Below, piece by piece: positions 44,234-54,127 of a stretch of 64,000 nt of DNA. The stretch comes from an uncultured Eubacterium sp. (GTDB lineage: Bacteria; Bacillota; Clostridia; Lachnospirales; Lachnospiraceae): positions 1-64,000 of the forward strand of contig CAMDYG010000005.1 in NCBI GenBank assembly GCA_945910225.1, given 5' to 3'. Position numbers and translations under genes: made by a program. The notes below the pieces were generated by a model, which was given only the letters and a program-made list of their open reading frames with translations, was not told where the DNA came from and did no database searches. Numbering within the stretch: the stretch's first letter is position 1; each line of letters begins with the position of its first letter.

Positions 44234-45988
44234 ATGTATATTGAGAATATTAACAGTCCTGCTGATGTGAAGAAACTTAACATTATGCAGCTTAATGTCC
44301 TTGCAGAAGAAATGCGTCACGCCCTTCTTACAAGAGCCAGCAGACATGGTGGACATTTTGGTCCTAACTTCGGTATGGTAGAAGCAATCATCGCCATGCA
44401 TTATGTATTTGATTCGCCTAAAGATAAAATCGTATTTGATGTATCACACCAGTGCTATCCTCACAAAATGCTCACTGGAAGAAAAGAAGCATATCTTTAT
44501 GAGGAGCATTATGATGATGTGTCAGGATACACTAATCCTCACGAAAGCGAGCATGATTTCTTTACTGTAGGCCACACTTCAACTTCTATAAGTCTTGCCT
44601 GTGGTCTTGCCAAAGCAAGAGATTTAAACGGTGAATACGGTAATGTAATCGCCGTTATAGGTGATGGTTCTTTAAGCGGCGGTGAGGCTTTGGAAGGTCT
44701 TGATTTCGCTTCTGAATTAAATAGCAACATGATTATTGTTGCTAATGATAACAACATGTCTATTGCTGAGAATCACGGTGGTCTTTATGCCAACTTAAAG
44801 CTTCTTCGTGAAACAAATGGACAGGCTGAATGTAATCTTTTCAAAGCAATGAACCTTGATTACATCTATGTTGACAAAGGTAATGATATCGCTTCCTTAA
44901 TTGAAGCATTTGAAAAGGTTAAAGACACTAAAAAGGCAGTTGTTGTCCACATTAACACTCTTAAAGGTAAAGGTTATGCACCTGCCGAGCAGGATAAAGA
45001 AAAATGGCACTGGCATATGCCTTTTGATATTGCAACCGGAGAATCTCTTTCCAAGGGCGGAGAGCCTGATTTCGCTGACGCTTCTTTAGAGTATCTTTTA
45101 AAGAAGATGGACGAGGACAAGAGTGTTGTTGCAATCACAGCCGGAACCCCTACTGTTATGGGATTTACTGCTGACATGAGAGCTAAAGCAGGAAAACAGT
45201 TTGTTGATGTTGGTATCGCAGAGGAAACTGCTGTTGCATTAGCTTCTGGTATCGCTGCTAACGGCGGAAAGCCAATATTTGGCGTTTACAGCTCATTTAT
45301 ACAGAGAGCCTATGACCAGATTACTCAGGATGTATGTATCAACGGCAATGCAGTAACATTTGCAGTATTTGAAGGCTCTGTGTACGGAATGAATGATGTT
45401 ACACATCTCGGACTTCAGGATATTCCTATGCTCAACAGCATTCCGGGACTTGTATATCTTGCACCTGTTACTAAGGAAGATTATATTGCAATGCTCGACT
45501 GGTCTTTAACACAGAATGAGTATCCTGTTGCTATTAAAGTTCCGGGCGGCAGCATGATTTCAACAGGTGTACCTGTAACTAAGGATTTTGGCAAGCTTGA
45601 CACCTATGAGATTACTAAGAAAGGAAGCAAAGTTGCTATCCTCGGACTTGGAACTTTCTATGAAACTGCTGTTAAAGCCGCTGATATTCTTAGGACTTCA
45701 CACGGAATTGACGCAACTGTTATTAACCCTTACTATATCTCAGGTATTGACGCAGACACTCTTAATGAATTAAAGAAAGACCATACAGTAGTTGCAACTC
45801 TTGAAGACGGCTACCTTGAAGGCGGCTTCGGTGCTAAGATTGCAGCATTCTATGGTTCTTCTGACATGAAGGTGTTAAACTTTGGTATTAAGAAAGAATT
45901 TATCGACAGATACGATGTCTCAGAAGTATTAAAGGATAACCACCTTACTCCTGAACAGATTGCAGAAGATATTGCAGCAACATTATAA
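44234..45988 (+). CDS. divergent DXS-like transketolase
   Basis: A 584-residue thiamine-diphosphate enzyme related to 1-deoxy-D-xylulose-5-phosphate synthase. Shared features are GHTSTSIS (113-120), the TPP motif IGDGSLSGGEALEG...NDNNMSI (142-177), KGKGYAPAE and VDVGIAEETAVALASG (324-339). It is about 40 residues shorter than DXS, and the DRAGLVG-DG-THxG segment, whose Arg contacts the substrate phosphate, reads FEGSVYGMNDVTHLG (379-393). It may be a second DXS-type enzyme with another acceptor. It is alone on the plus strand with its own operator-like palindrome and terminator. A ribosome site AAGGAG lies 12 bases before ATG. Confidence 0.85.
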   Translation: MYIENINSPADVKKLNIMQLNVLAEEMRHALLTRASRHGGHFGPNFGMVEAIIAMHYVFDSPKDKIVFDVSHQCYPHKMLTGRKEAYLYEEHYDDVSGYTNPHESEHDFFTVGHTSTSISLACGLAKARDLNGEYGNVIAVIGDGSLSGGEALEGLDFASELNSNMIIVANDNNMSIAENHGGLYANLKLLRETNGQAECNLFKAMNLDYIYVDKGNDIASLIEAFEKVKDTKKAVVVHINTLKGKGYAPAEQDKEKWHWHMPFDIATGESLSKGGEPDFADASLEYLLKKMDEDKSVVAITAGTPTVMGFTADMRAKAGKQFVDVGIAEETAVALASGIAANGGKPIFGVYSSFIQRAYDQITQDVCINGNAVTFAVFEGSVYGMNDVTHLGLQDIPMLNSIPGLVYLAPVTKEDYIAMLDWSLTQNEYPVAIKVPGGSMISTGVPVTKDFGKLDTYEITKKGSKVAILGLGTFYETAVKAADILRTSHGIDATVINPYYISGIDADTLNELKKDHTVVATLEDGYLEGGFGAKIAAFYGSSDMKVLNFGIKKEFIDRYDVSEVLKDNHLTPEQIAEDIAATL

Positions 45989-46010
45989 ATATTACATTAT
46001 ACTCAAAAAG

Positions 46011-46048
46011 ACATGGCAATCATCATACAATGACTGCCATGTTTTTTT
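46011..46048 (+). terminator. terminator of the DXS-like gene
   Basis: ACATGGCA (46011-46018) pairs with TGCCATGT (46035-46042), with a TCAT/ATGA extension inside, followed by a run of T to 46048. Confidence 0.85.
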
Positions 46049-46090
46049 AGAATTTATCTCTGTCTTTAATTCCCATAATGTCTGCTGCCA

Positions 46091-47296
46091 TTACTCCTTA
46101 ACAGCCTCCACAAACTCTTCAGTCCAGTGCCTCCACGACCACCTGGCTTCGGCATACTGAACACCTCTTGCAGCCTTCTCCTTCAGGGAAGCTGCATCAG
46201 CCACAAGGTCTTTAATAAACTCCCCAACATTATCCAGTTCATCAAGAGAATAATATTCAACTCCTGAATCTATAGGAATCTCACGGCACATATAAGCACT
46301 TCCATCCGTAATGCTCACACAGCCATTCATAAGTGCAAGCGGCGTCCTGTCATGTATTCCTGCCTTAAACCACGGAAGCTGGTTAATCGAAAGCCTTGCA
46401 TTATTATATATTGCCGGAAGTTCCCCATATGTTACCTCTCCACAGTCCTTAACATGCTCCTTAATGAATGTCAAATCCTCTTTCATAAGAACCTCTGCCT
46501 TCATAAGAAAAGTATCCCAGTTATGTCCATACAGCTTCACAGGCACATGATTTCTTATAAGCTGAACCACCATCTCCTGTCTTATGGCCGCCTGAATATA
46601 TACATCAGCCATGAAATTCTGCTGCAGCTTCTCTGCTATCTGTGTTCCACTGATACCCGGATACATCTGCCTTATGGCTTCCTCCTGCGTAAGCTCCGGA
46701 TTATCAAACAGTATTTGTGTAAATGTATTAAAAAATTCTATATTATCACTATCCTGCTTCTTTACCTTTATATAAACCATATCAGGATCAGTGTAGGACG
46801 CCGTGAATATCAGGTCATTATCACGCATATCATACGGCTTCAGACCGCCCTCTGCCTGCTTTGCAGCAAGCGGAAGAACAAAACATTTATTAATATGAGG
46901 ATAAGTTTCATCAATAAACTTCTTATGCTTCTCGTCAAGACATATTACATTCATGTTTTTTAAAGGCACTTTGAGACTATCATGATGATAGAACGGATGG
47001 TCAAGAATATAATGCCAGACCGCTTTTCCAAGCCTGTCAAAGCAGTATCTTCCCGAATCATCACATACTGCGTCCTGCTTTGTATTAATATCAAACACAT
47101 AATCAAAAGGCTGGGAGTCATACTCATCAGCCAGCACACACAGCTTATCCTTCTGTGTGGCTTTATCTAATCTGATATGCATGACTTCCCAGCCCATAGC
47201 TTTTAATTCTTCACTTATGCAGTCAATAAAGTAAGTTGTTGAGTCATAGCATATAGAACCATTACTTAAGAAAAGTATTCTATCTGACACAACCAA
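46091..47296 (-). CDS. CgeB/YkvP-like glycosyltransferase
   Basis: A roughly 400-residue protein whose C-terminal third matches the CgeB-type glycosyltransferase domain: LYGHNWDTF, TYGELPAIYNNARLSINQLPW, then DRTPLALMNGCVSITD and a final helix ARWSWRHWTEEF. Likely cytosolic, GT-B fold; acceptor and sugar unknown. The start is a TTG at 47296 or a GTG at 47290; both lie behind AAGGAG inside the last codons of pyrD, so it overlaps pyrD and is translated with it. Its link to pyrimidine synthesis is unclear; it may simply use UDP-sugar. Confidence 0.8.
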   Translation of the reverse strand: MVVSDRILFLSNGSICYDSTTYFIDCISEELKAMGWEVMHIRLDKATQKDKLCVLADEYDSQPFDYVFDINTKQDAVCDDSGRYCFDRLGKAVWHYILDHPFYHHDSLKVPLKNMNVICLDEKHKKFIDETYPHINKCFVLPLAAKQAEGGLKPYDMRDNDLIFTASYTDPDMVYIKVKKQDSDNIEFFNTFTQILFDNPELTQEEAIRQMYPGISGTQIAEKLQQNFMADVYIQAAIRQEMVVQLIRNHVPVKLYGHNWDTFLMKAEVLMKEDLTFIKEHVKDCGEVTYGELPAIYNNARLSINQLPWFKAGIHDRTPLALMNGCVSITDGSAYMCREIPIDSGVEYYSLDELDNVGEFIKDLVADAASLKEKAARGVQYAEARWSWRHWTEEFVEAVKE

Positions 47297-48191
47297 TCAG
47301 CTCCTTAATATCTGCTACATTATTCTTTTCCATATATTCCCTGATTCCATCAATAACTTTAATAGTTGTATATGGATCATTAAAATTCGCTGTTCCGACA
47401 GCAACTGCACTTGCACCAACCATAATCATCTCAAGTGCATCCTCTGCTGTTCTGATTCCACCCATTCCAATTATAGGAAGGTTAACTGCATTGGCAACCT
47501 GATAAACCATTCTTACTGCAATCGGATGAATAGCAGGTCCTGATACACCAGCAGTCTTGTTAGCTACTGCAAATGTTCTTCTGTTCACATCAATCTTCAT
47601 ACCTGTAAGAGTATTGATAAGTGAAACCGCATCAGCACCACCTGCCTCTACAGCCTTTGCCATCTCTGTAATATCAGTAACATTAGGGCTTAACTTCATA
47701 ATAACCGGCTGCTTTGCTACCTTCTTAACCGCCTTAGTAATAGCCTCTGCAAAAGCTGGAACCTGTCCGAAAGCAATTCCACCCTCTTTGACATTAGGGC
47801 ATGAGATATTGATTTCAAGAAGGTCAACCGGCTGTTCACCTAGCTTTTCAACAGCATCCACATAATCTGCCTCAGATTTTCCACAAACATTAACAATAAT
47901 CTTAGTATCGTACTGTTTAAGAAATGGAATATCCCTTTTTACAAATGTATCAAGTCCCGGATTCTGTAATCCGATAGCATTCATCATTCCACCGTAAGTC
48001 TCAGCAATTCTTGGTGTAGGATTGCCCGGCCATGGAATATTGGCAACGCCCTTGGTTGTCACTGCACCGAGTCTGTTAAGATCAACATATTCTCCGTACT
48101 CCATGCCTGAACCGAATGTTCCAGAAGCAACTGTCACAGGATTCTTTAATTCAACTCCTGCAATATTGACTGACATATTAATATCGCTCAT
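47280..48191 (-). CDS. pyrD: dihydroorotate dehydrogenase B (NAD+), catalytic subunit
   Basis: PyrDB, class 1B, oxidising dihydroorotate to orotate with FMN; 303 residues. The N-terminus VNIAGVELKNPVTVASGTFG, the INISCPNVKEGG loop with the active-site Cys and GMGGIRTAEDALEMIMVGA are diagnostic. It works with PyrK, encoded directly upstream with a one-base overlap. Confidence 0.96.
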   Translation of the reverse strand: MSDINMSVNIAGVELKNPVTVASGTFGSGMEYGEYVDLNRLGAVTTKGVANIPWPGNPTPRIAETYGGMMNAIGLQNPGLDTFVKRDIPFLKQYDTKIIVNVCGKSEADYVDAVEKLGEQPVDLLEINISCPNVKEGGIAFGQVPAFAEAITKAVKKVAKQPVIMKLSPNVTDITEMAKAVEAGGADAVSLINTLTGMKIDVNRRTFAVANKTAGVSGPAIHPIAVRMVYQVANAVNLPIIGMGGIRTAEDALEMIMVGASAVAVGTANFNDPYTTIKVIDGIREYMEKNNVADIKELIGCVR

Positions 48192-48991
48192 TACAGTTCT
48201 ACCTCCTTAACATTAAATACCGGACCTTCCTTGCACACTCTCTTATTCTTAACCTGAGAATGGTCATCAATCTCTGTTGATTTACATACACATGCAAGAC
48301 ATGCACCAATTCCGCATGCCATCTTCTCTTCTAATGAAACATAACATGGAATATCATTTTCAAGTGCATATGCCTTAATTGCACGAAGCATAGGAGTTGG
48401 TCCACATGCAAATATAACATCTGCCTCAACCTTTTCCTGTTTTACGGCATCTAATACATTTCCCTTTGCACCAACGCTTCCATCTTCAGTTGCAATATAT
48501 ACATCTGTATCAGCAACCATCTCAAAATCTTCCTTAAGGAAAGTCTGGCTGTTTCTGTAACCGACTACAACATTCTTGTGGCAGTCTAATCTTCTTGCAA
48601 GTTCAAGCATAGGCGGAACACCTATTCCACCACCGAAAAGAATAGCCTTATCAAAGCTTCTGCCATCTGCCTTAAGCTCTGCAACAATCTTTTCCAAGTC
48701 ATAGCCATTGCCAAGAGGTCCCTGAATATCAAGATATTCTCCTGCTTTCATCTTAGAAAACTCTTCTGTTCCCTTACCAGCAACCCTGAATACAATTCTT
48801 AAATTATTATCCTCAACCTTACATATACTGATAGGTCTTGGTAACATTCTTGAACCATCATTAGAATATACTGATATAAACTGTCCAGGCTTAGCGGCAT
48901 TAGCAATATCCTTTGTTTCAAACCATATTTCATAGACTCCGTCAGCAAGACAATCTGCCTTAAGAATCTTCGCATTTTCTCTGTACGCCAT
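48191..48991 (-). CDS. pyrK: dihydroorotate dehydrogenase B, electron transfer subunit
   Basis: PyrK, the FAD and 2Fe-2S subunit passing electrons from PyrDB to NAD+; 266 residues. FAD site around RMLPRPISI, NAD site around LFGGGIGVPPM, and the cluster Cys in MACGIGACLACVC plus a later Cys. The frame opens four codons earlier, but the ATG at 48991 follows GGAG and is preferred. Confidence 0.95.
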   Translation of the reverse strand: MAYRENAKILKADCLADGVYEIWFETKDIANAAKPGQFISVYSNDGSRMLPRPISICKVEDNNLRIVFRVAGKGTEEFSKMKAGEYLDIQGPLGNGYDLEKIVAELKADGRSFDKAILFGGGIGVPPMLELARRLDCHKNVVVGYRNSQTFLKEDFEMVADTDVYIATEDGSVGAKGNVLDAVKQEKVEADVIFACGPTPMLRAIKAYALENDIPCYVSLEEKMACGIGACLACVCKSTEIDDHSQVKNKRVCKEGPVFNVKEVEL

Positions 48992-49030
48992 AATAAACTC
49001 CATTATTAAACTGTGTATAAATATGTATAA

Positions 49031-49954
49031 TTACTTGCCAAGTGCTCCGTTGATATCAGCAATCATATCAAGAGCAGCCTGTCTTGAAGCTTCTCCGAAA
49101 TTCTTCTCGCCAAACTTCGCATACTGCTCCTTAGTATATGCTGCAATAATTCCTCTTGAGCTGTTTACAATAGCTCCAAGTCCGTCAGGATTAAAGAAAT
49201 CAACAAGATCCTTTCCCTGTCCGCCCTGTGCGCCATATCCCGGCACAAGAATATATGCCTTAGGCATAACCTTTCTTAATACTCTTCCCATCTCTGGATA
49301 AGTAGCTCCGACAACCGCACCGACATTGCTGTAATCTCCGTCCATGCTTGAAGCTCCCCACTCATTAACCTTCTCACCAACTAACTCATATAATGGTCTT
49401 CCGTTGATAAGCTGATCCTGAAATTCTCCGCTTGAAGGATTAGAAGTCTTAACAAGTATAAATATACCTCTGTCCTGCTCGTTGCACACCTTGATAAATG
49501 GATTGATACCGTCAGAGCCAAGATATGGATTAACAGTTGCAAAGTCCTCATCAAAAGGTGTAATTGCCTTAGAACCAATATTAACCTTTCCAAGATGTGC
49601 TACCGCATAAGCCTCAGAAGTTGAACCAATATCGCCTCTCTTAACATCACCGATAACAATCATGCCTTTCTCGTGGCAATAATCAACAGTTTTCTTGAAT
49701 GCCTTAAGTCCTTCAATTCCAAACTGCTCATACATTGCAATCTGTGGTTTAACAGCTGGAACAATGTCATATATATTATCTATAATACCTTTGTTATACT
49801 GCCATATAGCCTCTGCTGCTCCCTCAAGTGTCTCACCATACTGCTCAAATGCAGCATCTGCAAGATGCTTTGGAAGATACTTCATCATCGGATCAAGTCC
49901 TACAACTATTGGTGCATTAGTCTCTACAATCTTATCAACAAGCTTCTTAATCAT
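49031..49954 (-). CDS. pyrF: orotidine 5'-phosphate decarboxylase, type 2
   Basis: OMP decarboxylase, last step to UMP; 307 residues, the longer type 2 form. PIVVGLDPM near the N-terminus, the catalytic GDVKRGDIGST motif (Asp-Lys-Asp) and LVPGYGAQGG for phosphate binding are present. The AAGGAGG site lies 13 bases before the only in-frame ATG, longer than usual, so translation may be modest. Confidence 0.95.
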   Translation of the reverse strand: MIKKLVDKIVETNAPIVVGLDPMMKYLPKHLADAAFEQYGETLEGAAEAIWQYNKGIIDNIYDIVPAVKPQIAMYEQFGIEGLKAFKKTVDYCHEKGMIVIGDVKRGDIGSTSEAYAVAHLGKVNIGSKAITPFDEDFATVNPYLGSDGINPFIKVCNEQDRGIFILVKTSNPSSGEFQDQLINGRPLYELVGEKVNEWGASSMDGDYSNVGAVVGATYPEMGRVLRKVMPKAYILVPGYGAQGGQGKDLVDFFNPDGLGAIVNSSRGIIAAYTKEQYAKFGEKNFGEASRQAALDMIADINGALGK

Positions 49955-49999
49955 TAATCTACTTTAGCCTCCTTAATTCATACGCAAAATCACTTTATT

Positions 50000-51322
50000 C
50001 TACAACTTTGGAACTTCTCTTTCAATAAGAATTTCTGTTCCATTATGGTCTGAATACACAACTCTTCCATTAACAAGCGTATATAAAACCTTTCCATACA
50101 CATGCTTTCCTTCAAATGGAGTATTCTTTCCCTTTGAAGCAAATCTGTTGCTGTCAATATCATACTCTTCTGTAGGATTAACAACTGTTATATCAGCAAC
50201 TTTTCCCGGTGCAAGAACTCCTCTGTCAATTCCAAGTATCTTAGCCGGGTTATAGCTCATTTTCTCAACCATCTGTAACGGAGTAAGTACTCCTGTTCTT
50301 ACAAGCTCAGTAATAGTAACCGGAACTGCTGTTTCAAGACCTACTACACCAAACGGTGCTTCATCAAAAGGTCTTTCCTTCTCAGTAGGATGATGTGGAG
50401 CATGGTCTGTTGCAATAACATCAATAACCCCTGATGCAAGCGCTTCTTTAAGAGCCTTTACATCATCTGCCTTTCTTAAAGGAGGGTTAATCTTAAAGTT
50501 GGCATCATCCCCATTCACCGCATCCTCTGTCAGTGTGAAATGATGTGGGGCAACCTCTGCTGTCACTGGAATCCCCTGTTCCTTGGCAATCTTTATAATA
50601 AATGCTGATTCCTTATTAGATACATGACTTATATGCAGCTTTGCACCTGTATTCTTTGCAAGAAGAATATCTCTTGCAACAATAACATCTTCTACTGCAT
50701 CCATTATTCCGAAAAGTCCAAGTTCCTTGGCTCTCTCTCCTGCATTCATAACACCTCTTGCTGCAAGGTTAGTATCCTCACAATGTGCAAATACCGGAAT
50801 ATCAACCTCCGCTGCCTGTCTCATAGCCTGTCTTGCAGTTCTTGCATTCATAATGGTTCCACCATTATCACTCACTGCAACAGCTCCTGCATCCTTTAGT
50901 GCCTCAAAGTCAGTAAGATACTCTCCCTCCTGACCTGCTGTCATGGCAGCTATTGTATACAGATTAATGTCTGTAACTTCCTCAGCCTTATCAGTTACAT
51001 ACTGTAGCATCTCCACATTATCAATAACCGGCTTGGTATTAGGCATCATACACACAGTTGTATAACCGCCTCTCGCCGCTGCCCTTGAACCGGTTCTTAT
51101 AGTTTCTTTATGCTCATATCCTGGTTCCCTGAAATGTGCATTAAGATCAATAAGACCTGGCATAACCATACATCCGGATGCATCAATAACATCATCTGCC
51201 AGAGACTCATCAATTTTCTCCTGCATATCAGTTATAAATCCATCTTTAATAAGTATATCCATTACCTTGTCAGTTTTGCTTGCTGGGTCTAAAACCCTTC
51301 CCTCTTTAATTAATACATTCAT
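50000..51322 (-). CDS. pyrC: dihydroorotase, with altered metal motif
   Basis: Dihydroorotase (type I), cyclising carbamoyl-aspartate; 440 residues. FREPGYEHKETI, MMPNTKP, AHCED, HISHVS, ATDHAPHH and the late PGKVADITV segments all match. The first His of the zinc-binding HxH (usually D-x-H-x-H) is Asn61 (LNAHF), with His63 kept, so the metal site is changed. It overlaps the preceding GGDEF-EAL gene by four bases (ATGA) and begins the pyrC-pyrF-pyrK-pyrD series. Given the context it is probably still a dihydroorotase. Confidence 0.92.
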   Translation of the reverse strand: MNVLIKEGRVLDPASKTDKVMDILIKDGFITDMQEKIDESLADDVIDASGCMVMPGLIDLNAHFREPGYEHKETIRTGSRAAARGGYTTVCMMPNTKPVIDNVEMLQYVTDKAEEVTDINLYTIAAMTAGQEGEYLTDFEALKDAGAVAVSDNGGTIMNARTARQAMRQAAEVDIPVFAHCEDTNLAARGVMNAGERAKELGLFGIMDAVEDVIVARDILLAKNTGAKLHISHVSNKESAFIIKIAKEQGIPVTAEVAPHHFTLTEDAVNGDDANFKINPPLRKADDVKALKEALASGVIDVIATDHAPHHPTEKERPFDEAPFGVVGLETAVPVTITELVRTGVLTPLQMVEKMSYNPAKILGIDRGVLAPGKVADITVVNPTEEYDIDSNRFASKGKNTPFEGKHVYGKVLYTLVNGRVVYSDHNGTEILIEREVPKL

Positions 51323-53445
51323 ACGCCTAAACTCCCCTCAAAAATACTTTCTTCAAAAACTTTAGCTGGTACAGGTTTACCAAAGTAGTATCCTTGAATA
51401 TAATCCACACCAATACTTTTGAGCAATTCAAATTGTTCCTTATGTTCAACGCCCTCAACAACTATCTTAGTTCCTATTGTCTTAGACAGATCCACAATAA
51501 GCTTTACAAATGCCTGAGCATAATCATCTTCCACTATATCATCTATAAATGTCTTATCAACCTTGATAATATCAAGTGGAAGCTGCTTTATGTAATTCAA
51601 TGACGAATATCCCGTACCAAAATCATCAAGTGCTATTCTTGGTCCAAGTTCTTTAAGCCCTGTAATTATACTCATAACTCTTTCCATATCATTAATAGCA
51701 AATGTTTCTGTTATCTCCAGGACAATATTCTTAGGATTAACCCCTGTTTTATCAAGAATTCTTCTTATATTCTCAACTACATCCTTCTGCAAAAGCTGTA
51801 CTACTGAAAGATTAACATTAATATAGAAATCCGGATGCCCATTCTCATTCCATATCTTACACCTTCTGCACGCTTCTTCCAAAACATAATCGCCTATGGA
51901 TGTTATAAGTCCAAGGTACTCTGCGAGTGGTATGAAATCACCCGGAGCCATGAATCCAAGTGCCTTACTATCCCATCTGACAAGCGCCTCACAAGAACTG
52001 CATTTGTGAGTTCTGACATCAACAACCGGCTGATAGAATACTACGAATTCATCAATATCATTAGATATCGCCTGTCTCATATTATTCTCTATATCCAGCC
52101 TTTTAGCCGTTGAATTGTCAGCATTGCTATTATAATATGCATATCCATTCTTACCCGAACGCTTTGCTGCATACATAGCCACATCTGCCATTCTTGTGAT
52201 CTCATGAACATCTATACTATTATCCGGGAATATAGCAACACCCATACTCATTGTACAGAAGTACTCCGTCTCCATAAGATACCATGGTTTATTAAACATA
52301 GCCTTTATATTAGTAACTATTCTCTCAAGGCTCTTATACTGTTCCGGTTCAACAATTATTACAAATTCGTCTCCGCCCATTCTGTAACAATGTTCTCTTA
52401 ATCCCGGTATACTTGTAAGTCCTGCTGCTATCTGCTGCAACAGAACATCTCCATACTGATGTCCAAGTCCATCATTGATGTGTTTAAAATCATCAAGATC
52501 GATAAACAGTACTGCACCCTTGCTGTTTTCACGTTCAGCACGCTTAATCACTTTCCTTAAATCGACCTCGCACTTCATACGATTATAAAGGCCTGTCAGG
52601 AAATCATTATGGGCCTGATATTCTATCTTCTGCTGGTTCTTTTTCTTCTGTGTAATATCAAGTGCTGTAGCAACTATAGCCTCACTTCCATCCACCCAGT
52701 TAAGCTGTGAAAATCTCACTTCAAACCACAAACCTGACTCCGTATTATATCTCTCCATAGGCGTCTTAAGGATCTCTGCCATATTATCACTGAAAAAAAC
52801 TTCCTCCAGGCATTCTTTTATCGTTTCACGTACTTCATGTACCTTTACTGCCATTTCATTCTCGAAAAGTATCTTTCCTGTGCTTTTACTGCAAACAATT
52901 ATACCTGAGCCAATATTTCCAAGAATATTCTCTAATACATCATACGAAGATATAAGCGAATTATTAATTACCTTACTCTGTGCAATGCTCTGCATTATCA
53001 TTACAACATCTTTAATATATTCTTTTGTTTCATCGTCAATCTCTAATTCATCATGCTCTCCAAGAACAAGAAGATACATTGCTTTTATTTTGTTAATGTA
53101 TATAGGTGCCGATATTGAGACATCCATTCCCAGCTTGTCCAATACTGCACACTCTTCGCCCGATGACATACTTCTTTCTGTATACTTCACGGCATCTTCG
53201 CACAGTGCAAATGATGCAGCGTCCACATTTCCAATAACGTCCATGCATCTGGCTTTCCCAGATTCAACTATCATATGCATATTACCACCCGTAGGATCTA
53301 TCTGCATAATCCCGGCACTTTCTGCATTAAGACTGTCTGTTATCTGTCCAAGAATTCTCTGTGAAACATCTGTAAAAGTTCCATTATCATCCAGCATGTG
53401 AACTATCTCTGAAAGTTCAAGATTTCTTTTTCTAATACTGTTCAA
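51319..53445 (-). CDS. GAF-PAS-GGDEF-EAL cyclic-di-GMP enzyme
   Basis: About 708 residues: a GAF-like domain (roughly 30-160), a PAS-like domain (170-280), a GGDEF domain with intact RMGGDEF and an EAL domain with SCEALVRW, DDFGTGYSSL and EGVEH. It could both make and degrade c-di-GMP; which dominates cannot be told. No membrane helix is evident, so sensing is likely cytosolic. The start is taken as TTG at 53445 because GGAGG lies six bases before it; an ATG at 53490 is possible. Its stop codon overlaps the pyrC start (ATGA), so the enzyme heads the pyrimidine operon. Confidence 0.9.
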   Translation of the reverse strand: MNSIRKRNLELSEIVHMLDDNGTFTDVSQRILGQITDSLNAESAGIMQIDPTGGNMHMIVESGKARCMDVIGNVDAASFALCEDAVKYTERSMSSGEECAVLDKLGMDVSISAPIYINKIKAMYLLVLGEHDELEIDDETKEYIKDVVMIMQSIAQSKVINNSLISSYDVLENILGNIGSGIIVCSKSTGKILFENEMAVKVHEVRETIKECLEEVFFSDNMAEILKTPMERYNTESGLWFEVRFSQLNWVDGSEAIVATALDITQKKKNQQKIEYQAHNDFLTGLYNRMKCEVDLRKVIKRAERENSKGAVLFIDLDDFKHINDGLGHQYGDVLLQQIAAGLTSIPGLREHCYRMGGDEFVIIVEPEQYKSLERIVTNIKAMFNKPWYLMETEYFCTMSMGVAIFPDNSIDVHEITRMADVAMYAAKRSGKNGYAYYNSNADNSTAKRLDIENNMRQAISNDIDEFVVFYQPVVDVRTHKCSSCEALVRWDSKALGFMAPGDFIPLAEYLGLITSIGDYVLEEACRRCKIWNENGHPDFYINVNLSVVQLLQKDVVENIRRILDKTGVNPKNIVLEITETFAINDMERVMSIITGLKELGPRIALDDFGTGYSSLNYIKQLPLDIIKVDKTFIDDIVEDDYAQAFVKLIVDLSKTIGTKIVVEGVEHKEQFELLKSIGVDYIQGYYFGKPVPAKVFEESIFEGSLGV

Positions 53446-53534
53446 AACGTTCCTCCGACAATACATAAATCTATATTTATTATAGACCATTAACCCTCTT
53501 TTGGAAACTGATTTTTTTATTTATGGATAATTAA

Positions 53535-53563
53535 TTGTTTTATATATTATTGCGTGTTATTAT
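53535..53563 (+). promoter_or_regulatory. possible promoter of the YcxB-like gene
   Basis: TTGTTT (53535-53540), 17-base spacer, TATTAT (53558-53563). The -35 is weak. It supports the downstream start at 53595. Confidence 0.4.
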
Positions 53564-53594
53564 ATCTTTATTACTAATTAACAGGATGGATATT

Positions 53595-54116
53595 ATGAAC
53601 ATTATTAAGTACAATACAACTCTGAAAGCATCAGGAAAGGATTATTCAAGAATAGTATTCTGGAACAGATTCATCAGGAATCCAATTGAACTCATATTAT
53701 CATGGACACCAGCTGTCATTTCTTTAGTGTTATTAATATGTGGCATTTATTCCAGCTTTCTGCTCATACTGTATGCTGTGTGCTGGTTTTATCCAATATA
53801 TATATTTGCGTATCAGTTCAAGTCCAATGTCAATTATCATTTAAAGCACAGGGATCCATCTGAAGATGCACATTGTATTATAACTCTTGCGGATAACGCC
53901 ATTATAGCCGATATTCCTGAGCACAATCTCACATATACCTATGAATGGGATCAATTTACCAGTGTTTATAACAAGTTCGGATATTACATGCTCTTTAATA
54001 AGGGAAGAATGATTGTAATGCTTTGTCAGAATGACATGCCTGATGACATAAAGGGTAACGTTACATCTTTCATTAAGGAACATGTTGACCGCAACATTTG
54101 TAAATTATATTTCTAA
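53595..54116 (+). CDS. YcxB-like membrane protein, 173 aa
   Basis: A 173-residue protein with two adjacent membrane helices (about 34-70) followed by a cytosolic beta domain (about 85-165) resembling the C-terminal YcxB-like domain (NLTYTYEWDQFTSVYNKFGYYML). The function is unknown. The frame extends 20 codons upstream, but the GGATGG site before the ATG at 53595 and the promoter position favour this start. It is a single plus-strand gene ending at a bidirectional terminator. Confidence 0.75.
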   Translation: MNIIKYNTTLKASGKDYSRIVFWNRFIRNPIELILSWTPAVISLVLLICGIYSSFLLILYAVCWFYPIYIFAYQFKSNVNYHLKHRDPSEDAHCIITLADNAIIADIPEHNLTYTYEWDQFTSVYNKFGYYMLFNKGRMIVMLCQNDMPDDIKGNVTSFIKEHVDRNICKLYF

Positions 54117-54127
54117 TACAACAAAAA

